Assembly: GCF_016741935.1 (NCBI RefSeq)
Contig: NZ_JAERRG010000005.1
Coordinates: forward strand, 1 to 64,000
Reading direction: 5' to 3'
Length of the DNA stretch: 64,000 nt
Origin: Streptomyces endocoffeicus
GTDB taxonomy: Bacteria > Actinomycetota > Actinomycetes > Streptomycetales > Streptomycetaceae
In this document: positions 16,639-25,436 of the stretch, one piece after another
How positions within the stretch are numbered: position 1 is the first letter of the stretch
Layout of the letters: every line of letters starts with the position of its first letter
Translations under genes and position numbers: made by a program
The notes under the pieces: generated by a model
Databases searched by the model: none
What the model was told of the DNA's origin: nothing
Seen by the model: the letters and a program-made list of their open reading frames with translations, nothing else

Positions 16639-18486
16639 ATGTCCACCACCGATACCGACACCGCGGCCGGCAAGGAGGCCGACGCGCCGCCCGAGGGTGG
16701 CGCGACCGCCGAGGAGCGCGAGCTCGGCGCCGCGGAGTCGCAGCTGTCCACCGCCCCGGCCGAGGAGATCAACGTCCCCTCGCTGGGGCCGCTCGGCTGG
16801 GCCCGGTGGTTCTGGCGGCAGCTGACCTCGATGCGGGTGGCGCTGCTGCTGCTCCTGCTGCTCACCCTCGCCACGATCCCCGGTTCCCTGGTCCCGCAGA
16901 CCAGCATCGACCAGCTCAAGGTGCAGGACTTCCAGAAGCGGCACTCGACGCTCACCCCGATCTACGAGAAGCTGCAGCTGTTCCACGTCTACAGCTCGGT
17001 GTGGTTCTCGGCGATCTACCTCCTGCTGTTCATCTCGCTCATCGGCTGTATCGTGCCGCGCACCTGGCAGTTCATCGGCCAGCTGCGCGGCCGCCCGCCG
17101 GCCGCGCCCCGTCGGCTGACCCGGCTTCCCGCGTACACCACCTGGCGCAGTGAGGCCGAGCCGGAGCAGGTGCTGGCGGCCGCCCGGAAGATCATGAAGG
17201 GGCGCCGCTTCCGCATCGAGGCCTCGGGTGACTCGGTGGCCGCGGAGAAGGGCTATCTGCGCGAGGTGGGCAATCTGCTCTTCCACAGCGCGCTGATCGT
17301 GCTGCTGGTGTCCTTCGCCGCCGGGCAGCTGTGGAAGACCGAGGGCAGCAGCCTGATCACCGAGGGCGGCGGCTTCTCCAACAGTCTCACCCAGTACGAC
17401 GACATCAAGACGGGGCAGCTGTTCAACAGCGACGATCTCGCCCCCTTCGGCTTCCAGTTGGACCGCTTCACCGCGACCTACGAACGCAGCGGTCCGCAGA
17501 TGCGCACCCCGCGCACCTTCCGCGCCGATGTGCGCTACTGGGACGGCGCGGACGGCGCCAGCCACAAGACCTCGATCGAGGTGAACGAGCCGCTGGAGAT
17601 CGCGGGCTACAAGGTCTTCCTGCTGAACCACGGCTACTCGCCGGTCGTCACCATCCGGGACGGCAAGGGCGATGTGGTGCACCAGGGCCCGGTGGTCGGC
17701 CTGCCGATCGACGGGGCCAACCTCACCGAGAGCATGGTCATCAAGGTTCCGGACTATCGGGACAAGAACGGCAAGAAGGATCAAATCGGCTTCCAGGGGC
17801 AGTTCCTGCCGACCTGGGTGCGCAGCCAGGGCATGTTCTCCGTCTTCCCGGCGCTGGACAATCCGACGCTGGTCCTGACCGCCTACCACGGCAGCCTCGG
17901 CGTGGACGGCGGCACTCCGCAGAGCGTGTACCAGCTGGACAAGTCGCGGATGAAGCAGTTCCGGGAGCCCGACGGCAAGACCAAGTTCGCCCGGGCGCTC
18001 AAGGTCGGCGACACCATGAAGCTGCCCAACGGCGCCGGAACGCTGTCGTTCGACGGCGTCAAGGAATGGGCCAGCTTCCAGATCTCGCACAAGCCGGGTG
18101 ACCAGGGCGCCCTCATCGGTGCCGTGGCCGCCCTGGTGGGCCTGGCCGGCTCCCTGTTCATCCAGCGCCGCCGGGTGTGGGTGCGCGCGGTGCCGGGCGA
18201 CGACGGCACCACTGTGGTCGAGATGGCGGGGCTCGGCCGCAGTGAGTACGCCAAGCTGCCCGAAGAACTCGCCGATCTGGCCGTCCGTCTCCAGACGGAC
18301 GCACCCCCGGCCCCGGAAGCGGAACCCGACCCGGAGCCCGACCGGAACTCCACCGAGAACTCCGGTAAGGACTCCACCGGGCACTCCAGCAAGGACTCCG
18401 CCAAGGAATCCACCGAGGACTCCGCCTCGGAATCCGCATCCGACACCGCAGATCCCGCAGATCCTGCCGAAGGAGCGCGCGCGTGA
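16639..18486 (+). CDS. resB: Cytochrome c biogenesis protein ResB (Ccs1)
   Basis: The 615-residue protein has an acidic, disordered N-terminal 50 residues and then the ResB core. LGWARWFWRQLTSMRVALLL leads the first helix, followed by further helices, a large extracytoplasmic domain (about residues 220-490), and the last helix in VAALVGLAGSLFIQRRRVWV. With CcsB it forms the heme export and ligation complex of system II. The C-terminal 70 residues are Ser/Asp/Glu-rich with repeated (K/T)DS units and look disordered. Start ATG at 16639, 3 bases after ccdA. Confidence 0.95.
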   Translation: MSTTDTDTAAGKEADAPPEGGATAEERELGAAESQLSTAPAEEINVPSLGPLGWARWFWRQLTSMRVALLLLLLLTLATIPGSLVPQTSIDQLKVQDFQKRHSTLTPIYEKLQLFHVYSSVWFSAIYLLLFISLIGCIVPRTWQFIGQLRGRPPAAPRRLTRLPAYTTWRSEAEPEQVLAAARKIMKGRRFRIEASGDSVAAEKGYLREVGNLLFHSALIVLLVSFAAGQLWKTEGSSLITEGGGFSNSLTQYDDIKTGQLFNSDDLAPFGFQLDRFTATYERSGPQMRTPRTFRADVRYWDGADGASHKTSIEVNEPLEIAGYKVFLLNHGYSPVVTIRDGKGDVVHQGPVVGLPIDGANLTESMVIKVPDYRDKNGKKDQIGFQGQFLPTWVRSQGMFSVFPALDNPTLVLTAYHGSLGVDGGTPQSVYQLDKSRMKQFREPDGKTKFARALKVGDTMKLPNGAGTLSFDGVKEWASFQISHKPGDQGALIGAVAALVGLAGSLFIQRRRVWVRAVPGDDGTTVVEMAGLGRSEYAKLPEELADLAVRLQTDAPPAPEAEPDPEPDRNSTENSGKDSTGHSSKDSAKESTEDSASESASDTADPADPAEGARA

Positions 18487-19577
18487 ACCTCGCCGCCGAA
18501 GTCAACGAGAACCTGGCTCATTACAGCAACGTGCTGATCTACTCGGCGATGGCGGTCTACACCCTCGCCTTCCTGGCGCATATCGCCGAGTGGGTGTTCG
18601 GCAGCCGCAGCGCCGTCGGCCGCACCGCCGCCGCGATCACCACCGAAGCCGAGGCCGCCCAGCGCGCCAAGGTGACCGTGCGGGTCGGCGGGCAGGGCGG
18701 CGGCACCGCCGTCCTGGACCGGCCGAAGATCGTCACCCGCTCCGCGGCGGGCAGCCGCGACGTCCCGGACGGGCCGGGCGCCGCGGGCGGCACCGAACAG
18801 GGCGATGTGTACGGCCGGATCGCGGTGGGCCTGACCGTACTGGCCTTCCTCTTTCATGCCGCGGGCGTCTTCTTGCGCGCGCTGTCGGTGCAGCGGGCGC
18901 CGTGGGGCAACATGTACGAGTTCTCCACGACCTTCGCCATGGTCGCGGTGGCCACATACCTGGTGCTGCTGGCGCTGAAGAAGAATGTGCGCTGGATCGG
19001 GCTGCCCCTCGTCACCACGGTCCTCCTCGACCTCGGTCTCGCCGTCTCTGTCTTGTACACCGCGAGCGACCAGTTGGTTCCGGCCCTGCACTCGTACTGG
19101 CTGTGGATCCACGTCAGCTGCGCGATCGTCTCCGGCGCCTCGCTCTACATCGGGGCCGTCGCCACGCTGCTCTACCTCTTCCGGGACCGCTACGAGGCCC
19201 AGCTGGAGAACCCGGAGGGCAAGCAGTTCGGCCGGTTCGCCAAGTCCGTTCTGGAGCGGGTGCCCTCGGCGGCGTCGCTGGACAAGTTCGCGTACCGGAT
19301 CAACGCCACGATCTTCCCGCTGTGGACCTTCACGATCATCGCGGGCGCGATCTGGGCCGAGGCCGCCTGGGGCCGCTACTGGGGCTGGGACCCCAAGGAG
19401 GTCTGGTCCTTCATCACCTGGGTCGCCTACGCCTGCTACCTGCACGCCCGCGCCACCGCCGGCTGGAAGGGCCGCAAGGCCGCCTACCTGGCGCTGATCG
19501 CCTTCGGCTGCTACCTGTTCAACTACTACGGCGTCAACATCTTCATCACCGGCAAGCACTCCTACGCCGGGGTCTGA
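18483..19577 (+). CDS. ccsB: Cytochrome c biogenesis protein CcsB/CcsA (heme handling)
   Basis: The 364-residue multi-pass protein carries the heme-handling WWD-type motif WGRYWGWDPKEVWSF and conserved His in FLFHAAGVF, YWLWIHVSC and LHARATAG. It joins heme to apocytochrome c together with ResB. The GTG at 18483 overlaps the resB stop (GTGA), so the two partners are translated together. A roughly 75-residue hydrophilic stretch after the first helix is usual in actinobacterial members. The operon ends here with a strong hairpin. Confidence 0.95.
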   Translation: MNLAAEVNENLAHYSNVLIYSAMAVYTLAFLAHIAEWVFGSRSAVGRTAAAITTEAEAAQRAKVTVRVGGQGGGTAVLDRPKIVTRSAAGSRDVPDGPGAAGGTEQGDVYGRIAVGLTVLAFLFHAAGVFLRALSVQRAPWGNMYEFSTTFAMVAVATYLVLLALKKNVRWIGLPLVTTVLLDLGLAVSVLYTASDQLVPALHSYWLWIHVSCAIVSGASLYIGAVATLLYLFRDRYEAQLENPEGKQFGRFAKSVLERVPSAASLDKFAYRINATIFPLWTFTIIAGAIWAEAAWGRYWGWDPKEVWSFITWVAYACYLHARATAGWKGRKAAYLALIAFGCYLFNYYGVNIFITGKHSYAGV

Positions 19578-19585
19578 CACCGCGC

Positions 19586-19638
19586 AACGCGACGGCCGGT
19601 TGCCCTGACATGGGTCAGGGCAACCGGCCGTCGCGTTG
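19586..19638. terminator. Strong long hairpin after ccsB
   Basis: CAACGCGACGGCCGGTTG at 19586-19603 and the next few bases pair with GTCAGGCAACCGGCCG and following bases up to 19638, with a 4-base loop ATGG. The stem is about 24 bp with at most a single bulge. It lies between the convergent ccsB and PLDc_N genes, so it can serve both strands. Confidence 0.85.
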
Positions 19639-19658
19639 TCCCGCCGCCTGGCCGCTCT

Positions 19659-20165
19659 TCAGGACGCGGCCGGCGGGGTGTCCTCCGGACCGGTGCCGGA
19701 CCCGGAACCGGAACCCGAACCGGAGCCCGGCCCCTCGCCCTTGCGGCGCAGCTCCTCCTCGCGGCGGCGGAGGTCGGCCTCCCAGTCCCTCAGCCGCTCC
19801 TCGTCGTTCTCGCGGTCGCCGGGCGTGTCGGCCGGTTCGTCCGCGTCGTCCTTATGGCCCTTGTCGTTATGGCCCTTGTCGTTCAGGGACTTGAGGAACT
19901 CGGGGTTGTCGTCCGGCGCGACCCAGCCGCCCCCGCCCCCGCCGCCCGTGCCCCGGACGCCGGGCCGGCCGGCGCCTCCGGGGGCGGCCCGCTTGCGGCC
20001 CGCGATCAGCCAGGAGACGGAGCCCACGATGGGGAACAGCAGGACGAGGATCGCCCAGATGGGCTTGGGGATATAGCGGATGTCCTGTTCGTCGGTGGTG
20101 ATGCAGTCGATGAACGCGTAGATGCTCAGTGCCAGCGGCACCAGGATCATCAGCACCCTTAGCAT
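19659..20165 (-). CDS. PLDc_N domain membrane protein with disordered tail
   Basis: This 168-residue protein has two N-terminal helices, VLMILVPLALSIYAFIDC and IWAILVLLFPIVGSVSWLI, separated by an IPKPIW loop. That is the PLDc_N (phospholipase D nuclease N-terminal) module, here without any nuclease domain. The tail is Gly-rich, then carries two NDKGH units, a Glu/Arg segment likely to be helical, and GSGSGSGSGS. It is a common small actinobacterial envelope protein of unknown role. AGGGGGAA lies about 8 bases before the ATG at 20165. Confidence 0.85.
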   Translation of the reverse strand: MLRVLMILVPLALSIYAFIDCITTDEQDIRYIPKPIWAILVLLFPIVGSVSWLIAGRKRAAPGGAGRPGVRGTGGGGGGGWVAPDDNPEFLKSLNDKGHNDKGHKDDADEPADTPGDRENDEERLRDWEADLRRREEELRRKGEGPGSGSGSGSGSGTGPEDTPPAAS

Positions 20166-20255
20166 GAGGCGATTCCCCCTGCGTGTGGTGTTCGGGGCGG
20201 TGGCTCGGGCCCCCAGTTACGGGACCAGGGTAGTGCGTACCGGATACTGGGACGC

Positions 20256-21707
20256 ATGGCTTATGACGATCTTCGTTCCTTTCTGCGGGCGCTCGACAGG
20301 GAAGGCGACCTCAAGAGGGTCAAGGCCGAGGTCGATCCCTATCTCGAGGTCGGGGAGATCGTCGACAGGGTCAACAAGGCGGGCGGCCCCGCGCTGCTCT
20401 TCGAGAACGTCAAGGGTTCGGCGATGCCGCTGGCCATGAATGTCTTCGGCACCGACCGCCGCCTCCTGAAGGCGCTGGGGCTCCGCTCGTACGACGAGAT
20501 CAGCGAGAAGATCGGCGGGCTGGTCAAACCCGAACTGCCCCAGGGGTTCGTCGGCCTGCGCGAGGCGTTCGGGAAGCTGGGCTCGATGGCCCATGTGCCG
20601 CCGCGGAAGGTGAAGGAGGCGCCCGTCCAGGAGGTGGTCCTCACCGGCGAGGACGTCGATCTGGACCAGCTTCCGGCGCTGTTCACCTGGCCCGAGGACG
20701 GCGGGTCGTTCTTCAACCTCGGCCTGACCCACACCAAGCACCCGGAGACCGGGGTGCGCAACCTCGGCCTCTACCGCCTGCAGCGCCATGACCGCCGCAC
20801 CATCGGCATGCACTGGCAGATCCACAAGGACAGCCGCAACCACTACCAAGTGGCCGCCCGGCGCGGGGAGAAGCTCCCGGTGGCGATCGCCTTCGGCGCG
20901 CCGCCCGCCGTGACCTACGCCGCGACCGCGCCGCTCCCCGGCGACATCGACGAGTACCTCTTCGCGGGGTTCGTCCAGGGCCGGCGGGTCGAGATGGTGG
21001 ACTGCGAGACGGTGCCGCTCCAGGTCCCGGCGGCCGCCGAGGTCGTCATCGAGGGCTGGCTGGAGCCCGGGAAGACGCTGCCGGAGGGCCCGTTCGGCGA
21101 CCACACGGGCTTCTACACGCCCCAGGAGCCGTTCCCGGCCCTGACCATCGACTGTGTGACGATGCGGCGGCGGCCGCTGCTCCAGTCGATCGTGGTGGGC
21201 CGGCCGCCGACCGAGGACGGGCCGCTGGGGAGGGCGACCGAGCGGTTCTTCCTTCCGCTGCTCAAGATCATCATCCCGGACATCGTGGACTACCACCTCC
21301 CCGAGTCCGGCGGGTTCCACAACTGCGCGATCGTCTCGATCGACAAGAAGTACCCCAAGCACGCGCAGAAGGTGATGCACGCCATCTGGGGCGCCCACAT
21401 GATGTCGCTCACCAAGCTGATCGTCGTGGTCGACGCCGACTGCGATGTCCACGATCTGCACGAGGTTTCCTGGCGCGCTCTGGGGAACACCGACTACGCC
21501 CGCGATCTGACCGTGGTCGAAGGTCCCGTCGACCATCTCGACCACGCCTCGTACCAGCAGTTCTGGGGCGGTAAGGCGGGCATCGACGCCACCGCGAAAT
21601 GGCCCGAGGAGGGCTATACGCGCGACGGCGGATGGCCGCGCATGGTCATGTCCGATCCGGAGACCGCCGATCGGGTGACAAAGCGATGGAAGGAGTACGG
21701 GCTGTGA
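20256..21707 (+). CDS. mqnL: UbiD-family decarboxylase of futalosine menaquinone pathway
   Basis: The 483-residue protein is a full-length UbiD decarboxylase. MAYDDLRSFLRALDREGDLKRV begins it. Conserved prFMN and Mn-binding stretches are seen in TIGMHWQIHKD, PEGPFGDHTGFYTP and the C-terminal VDADCDVHDLHEVSWRALGN. In the futalosine route this enzyme decarboxylates the naphthoate ring using prenylated FMN made by the UbiX partner. It overlaps the prenyltransferase gene by 4 bases and is followed by the UbiX gene, so all three are one operon. The gene order matches the known Streptomyces menaquinone locus. The exact step is inferred from context. Confidence 0.9.
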   Translation: MAYDDLRSFLRALDREGDLKRVKAEVDPYLEVGEIVDRVNKAGGPALLFENVKGSAMPLAMNVFGTDRRLLKALGLRSYDEISEKIGGLVKPELPQGFVGLREAFGKLGSMAHVPPRKVKEAPVQEVVLTGEDVDLDQLPALFTWPEDGGSFFNLGLTHTKHPETGVRNLGLYRLQRHDRRTIGMHWQIHKDSRNHYQVAARRGEKLPVAIAFGAPPAVTYAATAPLPGDIDEYLFAGFVQGRRVEMVDCETVPLQVPAAAEVVIEGWLEPGKTLPEGPFGDHTGFYTPQEPFPALTIDCVTMRRRPLLQSIVVGRPPTEDGPLGRATERFFLPLLKIIIPDIVDYHLPESGGFHNCAIVSIDKKYPKHAQKVMHAIWGAHMMSLTKLIVVVDADCDVHDLHEVSWRALGNTDYARDLTVVEGPVDHLDHASYQQFWGGKAGIDATAKWPEEGYTRDGGWPRMVMSDPETADRVTKRWKEYGL

Positions 21708-22627
21708 GCGCCGATTCCGCGACCCCCGATCTCTTCGGCCCCGAACCGGCGCCGCCCGGCCGGGTCCGCGCCTTTCTGCGGCTGGTGATGATCGAGCACT
21801 CGGTCTTCGCGCTGCCCTTCGCCTACATCGCCGCGCTGACCGCGATGCATCTGTGGGACGGCACCGTCCACTGGACGCGGCTGCTGCTGATCACGATCGC
21901 CATGGTGGGCATGCGGACCTTCGCCATGGCCTGCAACCGGATCATCGACCGCGAGATCGACGCCCGCAATCCGCGCACCGCCGGCCGGGAGCTGGTCACC
22001 GGCGCCGTGTCGGTGCGCACCGCGTGGACCGGCGCGCTCATCGCGCTCGCCGTCTTCCTGGGCTCCGCGGCGCTCCTGAACCCGCTCTGCCTGGCGCTGG
22101 CGCCGCTCGCGGTGGTGCCGATGGTGGTCTATCCGTACGGGAAGCGGTTCACCGACTATCCGCACGCCATCCTGGGCGTGGCCCAGGCCATCGGCCCGGT
22201 CGGCGCCTGGATCGGGGTCACCGGCGAGTGGTCGTGGGACGCGGCCATCCTGGGGCTCGCGATCGGCATCTGGATCGGCGGCTTCGACCTGATCTACGCC
22301 TGCCAGGACGTGGCGGCCGACCGGGCGCACGGGGTGCGGTCGGTGCCGGCCCGCTTCGGCATCGCGGGCGCCCTCTACGGGGCGCGCGTCTGCCATGTGG
22401 TCACCACGGCCCTGCTGGTCTGGTACGCGCTGGCCACGGACGCCGGGGCGTTCTTCTGGGCCGGGCTGGCGATCGTCGCGGCGGCGTTCGCGTACGAGCA
22501 CACGATCGTGCGGCCGGGCGATCTGTCCCGGCTGAACCGCGCCTTCTTCACGGTCAACGGCTTCATCGGGATCGCCCTGTTCTGCTGCGCGCTCCTCGAC
22601 CTGGTGGTGCGGGGCCTCGGCCTGTGA
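21704..22627 (+). CDS. mqnP: UbiA-family prenyltransferase of futalosine menaquinone pathway
   Basis: The 307-residue membrane protein has eight to nine helices and two Asp-rich prenyl-diphosphate motifs: NRIIDREIDARNPRTAGREL and DLIYACQDVAADRAHGVRSV. It should attach the polyprenyl chain to the naphthoate ring. The GTG at 21704 overlaps the mqnL stop (GTGA) and has GGAAGGAG 8 bases upstream. Between a UbiD and a UbiX gene, a menaquinone role is more likely than heme O or ubiquinone synthesis. Confidence 0.92.
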   Translation: MSADSATPDLFGPEPAPPGRVRAFLRLVMIEHSVFALPFAYIAALTAMHLWDGTVHWTRLLLITIAMVGMRTFAMACNRIIDREIDARNPRTAGRELVTGAVSVRTAWTGALIALAVFLGSAALLNPLCLALAPLAVVPMVVYPYGKRFTDYPHAILGVAQAIGPVGAWIGVTGEWSWDAAILGLAIGIWIGGFDLIYACQDVAADRAHGVRSVPARFGIAGALYGARVCHVVTTALLVWYALATDAGAFFWAGLAIVAAAFAYEHTIVRPGDLSRLNRAFFTVNGFIGIALFCCALLDLVVRGLGL

Positions 22628-22651
22628 GACCCGCCGGATAGGCTCGGTGAC

Positions 22652-23383
22652 GTGGAGACGCCGCACGAGCCTTACGGGCCGCATGAGCCGTACGGGCCGC
22701 ACGAAGAAGTGAGCGGGCGCCGTCCCTGGGTCGTCGGTGTGTCCGGCGCGTCAGGGACGCCGTACGCCGCCTCGGTGCTGCGCGCGCTGCTGGCGGCGGG
22801 GGAGGCGGTCGACCTGGTGGTCAGCCGGGCGTCACGGCTGACGCTCCTGGACGAGACGGGGATCGGGTTCCGGGACGCCCACTGGCGCGACGATCTGTGC
22901 CGCTGGCTGGCGCGCGGCGCGGACGGCACGCCCGACGCCTTCGAGGTGCCCGCCGAGGTGGCGGACGTGACCCACTGGTCGCCCGGGGACCTGGCGGCCG
23001 GGCCGTCCTCCGGCTCGTATCCGGTCAAGGGGATGCTGATCGTCCCGGCGAGCACGGCGTGTGTGGCCGGGGTGGCGCTCGGGCTGTCGAAGGATCTGCT
23101 CCAGCGGGCCGCGAGTGTCACGCTCAAGGAACGGCGCAAGCTCGTGGTGGCGGTGCGGGAGACACCGCTGAGCGGACAGACGCTGAAGGCTCTGGTGACG
23201 CTGGACGAGGCGGGCGCTGTGGTGCTGCCCGCCTCGCCGGCGTTCTACGCGGGGGCGACGCACATCCAGGATCTGGTGGACTTCGTCGCGGGGCGGGTGC
23301 TGGACGCGGCAGGGGTGCCGCACAAGCTGTACCGCCGGTGGGAGGGGGAACTCGGTGGGGACCGGGACCGGGGAACGGCCTAG
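22652..23383 (+). CDS. mqnM: UbiX-family flavin prenyltransferase
   Basis: The protein is 243 residues from the GTG at 22652. The FMN-binding start PWVVGVSGASGTPYAASVLR, the loop VKGMLIVPASTACVAGVALG and RRKLVVAVRETPLS are typical of UbiX, which makes the prenylated FMN used by UbiD enzymes. The first 20 residues contain a duplicated EPYGPH unit from an 18-bp DNA repeat. A second possible start, GTG at 22709, would remove it. The UbiD partner is two genes upstream. Confidence 0.9.
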   Translation: METPHEPYGPHEPYGPHEEVSGRRPWVVGVSGASGTPYAASVLRALLAAGEAVDLVVSRASRLTLLDETGIGFRDAHWRDDLCRWLARGADGTPDAFEVPAEVADVTHWSPGDLAAGPSSGSYPVKGMLIVPASTACVAGVALGLSKDLLQRAASVTLKERRKLVVAVRETPLSGQTLKALVTLDEAGAVVLPASPAFYAGATHIQDLVDFVAGRVLDAAGVPHKLYRRWEGELGGDRDRGTA

Positions 23384-23556
23384 CGGGTCCAGCGCCGCCT
23401 GGTGCGCGCGGCGCGGGCCGCGACGACGGCCGCGCGGCGGGCCGCGCGGGAGACGGGCCGGTCGGTGGTACGGGTTGCACGCGAGCGGTTGGCCAGGTCC
23501 CGCAGCTCGAGCATGCGCGCCTCAAGGCCCTCGATCGTGTACACGGTGAGTCTCAT
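23380..23556 (-). CDS. Small basic protein, 58 residues, convergent with the UbiX gene
   Basis: A minus-strand frame starts MRLTVYTIEGLEARMLELRD and ends in an Arg/Ala-rich tail (about 17 Arg in the last 35 residues). AGGAG directly abuts the ATG; an in-frame GTG four codons later has AGGAG at 12 bases. The gene's last bases overlap the stop of the UbiX gene by 3 bases. The first 20 residues look like a short structured helix, and the tail could bind nucleic acid. I recognise no family name and give no function. Confidence 0.6.
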   Translation of the reverse strand: MRLTVYTIEGLEARMLELRDLANRSRATRTTDRPVSRAARRAAVVAARAARTRRRWTR

Positions 23557-23614
23557 CTCCTGAGGGATGGTCGATCGCCTAAAAGATTTACAGGACTTGT
23601 GGTCCTGATGCCTT

Positions 23615-23632
23615 AGATTCTACATGTAATCT
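23615..23632. promoter_or_regulatory. Candidate Lrp autoregulatory operator
   Basis: AGATTCTACATGTAATCT is an imperfect palindrome (arms AGATT and AATCT around ACATGT) in an AT-richer stretch 30 bases upstream of the lrp start. Lrp/AsnC regulators usually bind AT-rich palindromes in front of their own gene. A smaller hairpin AGGAC-N5-GTCCT lies just before it at 23592-23606. Confidence 0.4.
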
Positions 23633-23662
23633 CGCTCAATCTCTGAATAATGGAAGGCGCTT

Positions 23663-24130
23663 GTGCTTATGGACGCGGTGGACAGGCAGCTCATCCAGGC
23701 CCTGCGGGAGAACGGCCGGGCCTCCTACGCGGAGCTCGGCAGGCTCGTCGGCCTCTCCGGGCCCAGCGTCACGGACCGGATCAACCGCCTGGAGGCCGCC
23801 GGGGTGATCACCGGCTATCGCGCGACCGTGGACGCCGCCTCCCTGGGGCTGGGCGTCACCGCGCTGATCGGCATCCAGCTCTCGGACGCCACCGACCACG
23901 AGGAGGTGGCCCACCGGATGCGCGAGCTCGCCGAGATCGAGGACTGCTGGTTCATCGCGGGCGACGACTCCTACATGCTCAAGGTGCGCGCATCCGACGT
24001 GGACGGCCTGGAGCGGACCATCCGCCGGCTCTCCGGCACCAAGGGCGTCTCCCGCACCCGGACCACGATCGTGCTGTCCACGAAGTGGGAAAACCGGGTC
24101 GGCGAGCTTCCCGAGGACATTGAGGCGTAG
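23663..24130 (+). CDS. Lrp/AsnC family transcriptional regulator
   Basis: The 155-residue protein has an N-terminal winged HTH (DRQLIQALRENGRASYAELG, then SGPSVTDRINRLEAAGVI) and a C-terminal ligand-binding RAM domain (GVTALIGIQL, then CWFIAGDDSYMLKVRA). GTG at 23663 is favoured over ATG 23669 because GGAAGG is 6 bases before it. It is inserted between the UbiX gene and mqnE, so it may control menaquinone genes or only itself. The amino-acid effector is unknown. Confidence 0.92.
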   Translation: MLMDAVDRQLIQALRENGRASYAELGRLVGLSGPSVTDRINRLEAAGVITGYRATVDAASLGLGVTALIGIQLSDATDHEEVAHRMRELAEIEDCWFIAGDDSYMLKVRASDVDGLERTIRRLSGTKGVSRTRTTIVLSTKWENRVGELPEDIEA

Positions 24131-24176
24131 TCTCGGCCAAGGCTGACATCAGCAGACGTATTGGGAGGCGACCGGG

Positions 24177-25355
24177 GTGACGGGGACCACACACGACGCG
24201 GGTTTCAAGAGGGAGTTGGAGCAGAAGGTCCGCGCGGGCGAGCGGCTCTCGCGGGAGGACGGCATCGCCCTTTACGAGTCCGACGATCTGGCCTGGCTGG
24301 GCGGTCTCGCCCATGAGGTGCGCACCCGTAAGAACGGCGACGTCGTGCACTTCAACGTCAACCGCCACCTCAACATGACGAACGTGTGCACCGCGTCCTG
24401 CGCGTACTGCTCCTTCCAGCGCAAGCCCGGCGAGAAGGACGCCTACACGATGCGCATCGAGGAGGCCGTCCGCCTCGCCAAGGCGATGGAGAACGAGAAC
24501 CTCACCGAGCTCCACATCGTCAACGGCCTGCACCCGACCCTGCCCTGGCGCTACTACCCGCGGTCGCTCAAGGCGCTCAAGGAGGCCCTTCCGCAGGTCT
24601 CCCTCAAGGCGTTCACCGCCACCGAGATCCACCACTTCGAGAAGATCTCCGGAATGCCGGCCTCCGAGATCCTCGACGAGCTGATCGACGCCGGACTGGA
24701 GTCGCTCACCGGCGGCGGCGCCGAGATCTTCGACTGGGAGATCCGGCAGCACATCGTCGACCACGAGACCCACTGGGAGGACTGGTCGCGCATCCACCGG
24801 CTGGCGCACGAGAAGGGGCTCAAGACGCCCTGCACGATGCTCTACGGGCATATCGAGGAGCCCCGCCACCGGGTGGACCACGTGCTGCGCCTGCGTGAGC
24901 TCCAGGACGAGACCGGCGGCTTCCAGGTCTTCATCCCGCTGCGCTACCAGCACGACTTCGTGGACATGAAGGACGGCAAGATCCGCAACCGCCTTCAGGC
25001 CCGCACCACCATGGCCACCGGCGCGGAGGCCCTGAAGACCTTCGCGGTCTCGCGGCTGCTCTTCGACAACGTGCCGCACGTCAAGGTCTTCTGGGTGATG
25101 CACGGCGTGCAGACCGCGCAGCTCGCGCTCAACCACGGCGCGGACGACATGGACGGGTCGGTCGTCGAGTACAAGATCACCCACGACGCCGACGCCTACG
25201 GGACGCCCAACAAGCTCACCCGTGACGATCTGCTCGACCTGATCCGGGACGCCGGGTTCCGGCCGGTGGAGCGGAACACCCGCTACGAGGTCATCCGCGA
25301 GTTCGAGGGCCCGGACCCGGCCCGCCGCGAGACCCCGCAGCCGATGCGGGTGTGA
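24177..25355 (+). CDS. mqnE: Aminofutalosine synthase (radical SAM)
   Basis: The 392-residue enzyme carries the radical SAM cluster motif C71-x3-C75-x2-C78 in NVCTASCAYCSFQRKPG. It has family-specific stretches ELHIVNGLHPTLPWRYY, TGGGAEIFDWEIRQ and CTMLYGHIEEPRHRVDH. MqnE joins SAM-derived adenosyl to 3-[(1-carboxyvinyl)oxy]benzoate to give aminofutalosine, step two of the futalosine pathway. Start GTG at 24177 with a GGGAGGCG upstream. It is a paralogue of mqnC, which is encoded 13 kb downstream. Confidence 0.95.
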   Translation: MTGTTHDAGFKRELEQKVRAGERLSREDGIALYESDDLAWLGGLAHEVRTRKNGDVVHFNVNRHLNMTNVCTASCAYCSFQRKPGEKDAYTMRIEEAVRLAKAMENENLTELHIVNGLHPTLPWRYYPRSLKALKEALPQVSLKAFTATEIHHFEKISGMPASEILDELIDAGLESLTGGGAEIFDWEIRQHIVDHETHWEDWSRIHRLAHEKGLKTPCTMLYGHIEEPRHRVDHVLRLRELQDETGGFQVFIPLRYQHDFVDMKDGKIRNRLQARTTMATGAEALKTFAVSRLLFDNVPHVKVFWVMHGVQTAQLALNHGADDMDGSVVEYKITHDADAYGTPNKLTRDDLLDLIRDAGFRPVERNTRYEVIREFEGPDPARRETPQPMRV

Positions 25356-25387
25356 TCCGTACGGCCGGTGTGACCCGTATCGCCCTC

Positions 25388-25421
25388 CGCCCGGCGGCCG
25401 CTGTCTGACGGCCGCCGGGCG
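25388..25421 (+). terminator. Hairpin after mqnE
   Basis: CGCCCGGCGGCC (25388-25399) pairs perfectly with GGCCGCCGGGCG (25410-25421) across 10 bases, 32 bases after the mqnE stop. There is no T-tract. Confidence 0.75.
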
Positions 25422-25436
25422 GGGCACTCGGGGGCC

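Noticed and set aside
14008..18384. A very long open frame on the minus strand opposite the deacetylase-like gene and the resA-ccdA-resB genes
   Set aside because: It is a GC-bias shadow of well-supported genes; its protein is Arg/Gly/His-rich without any known fold.
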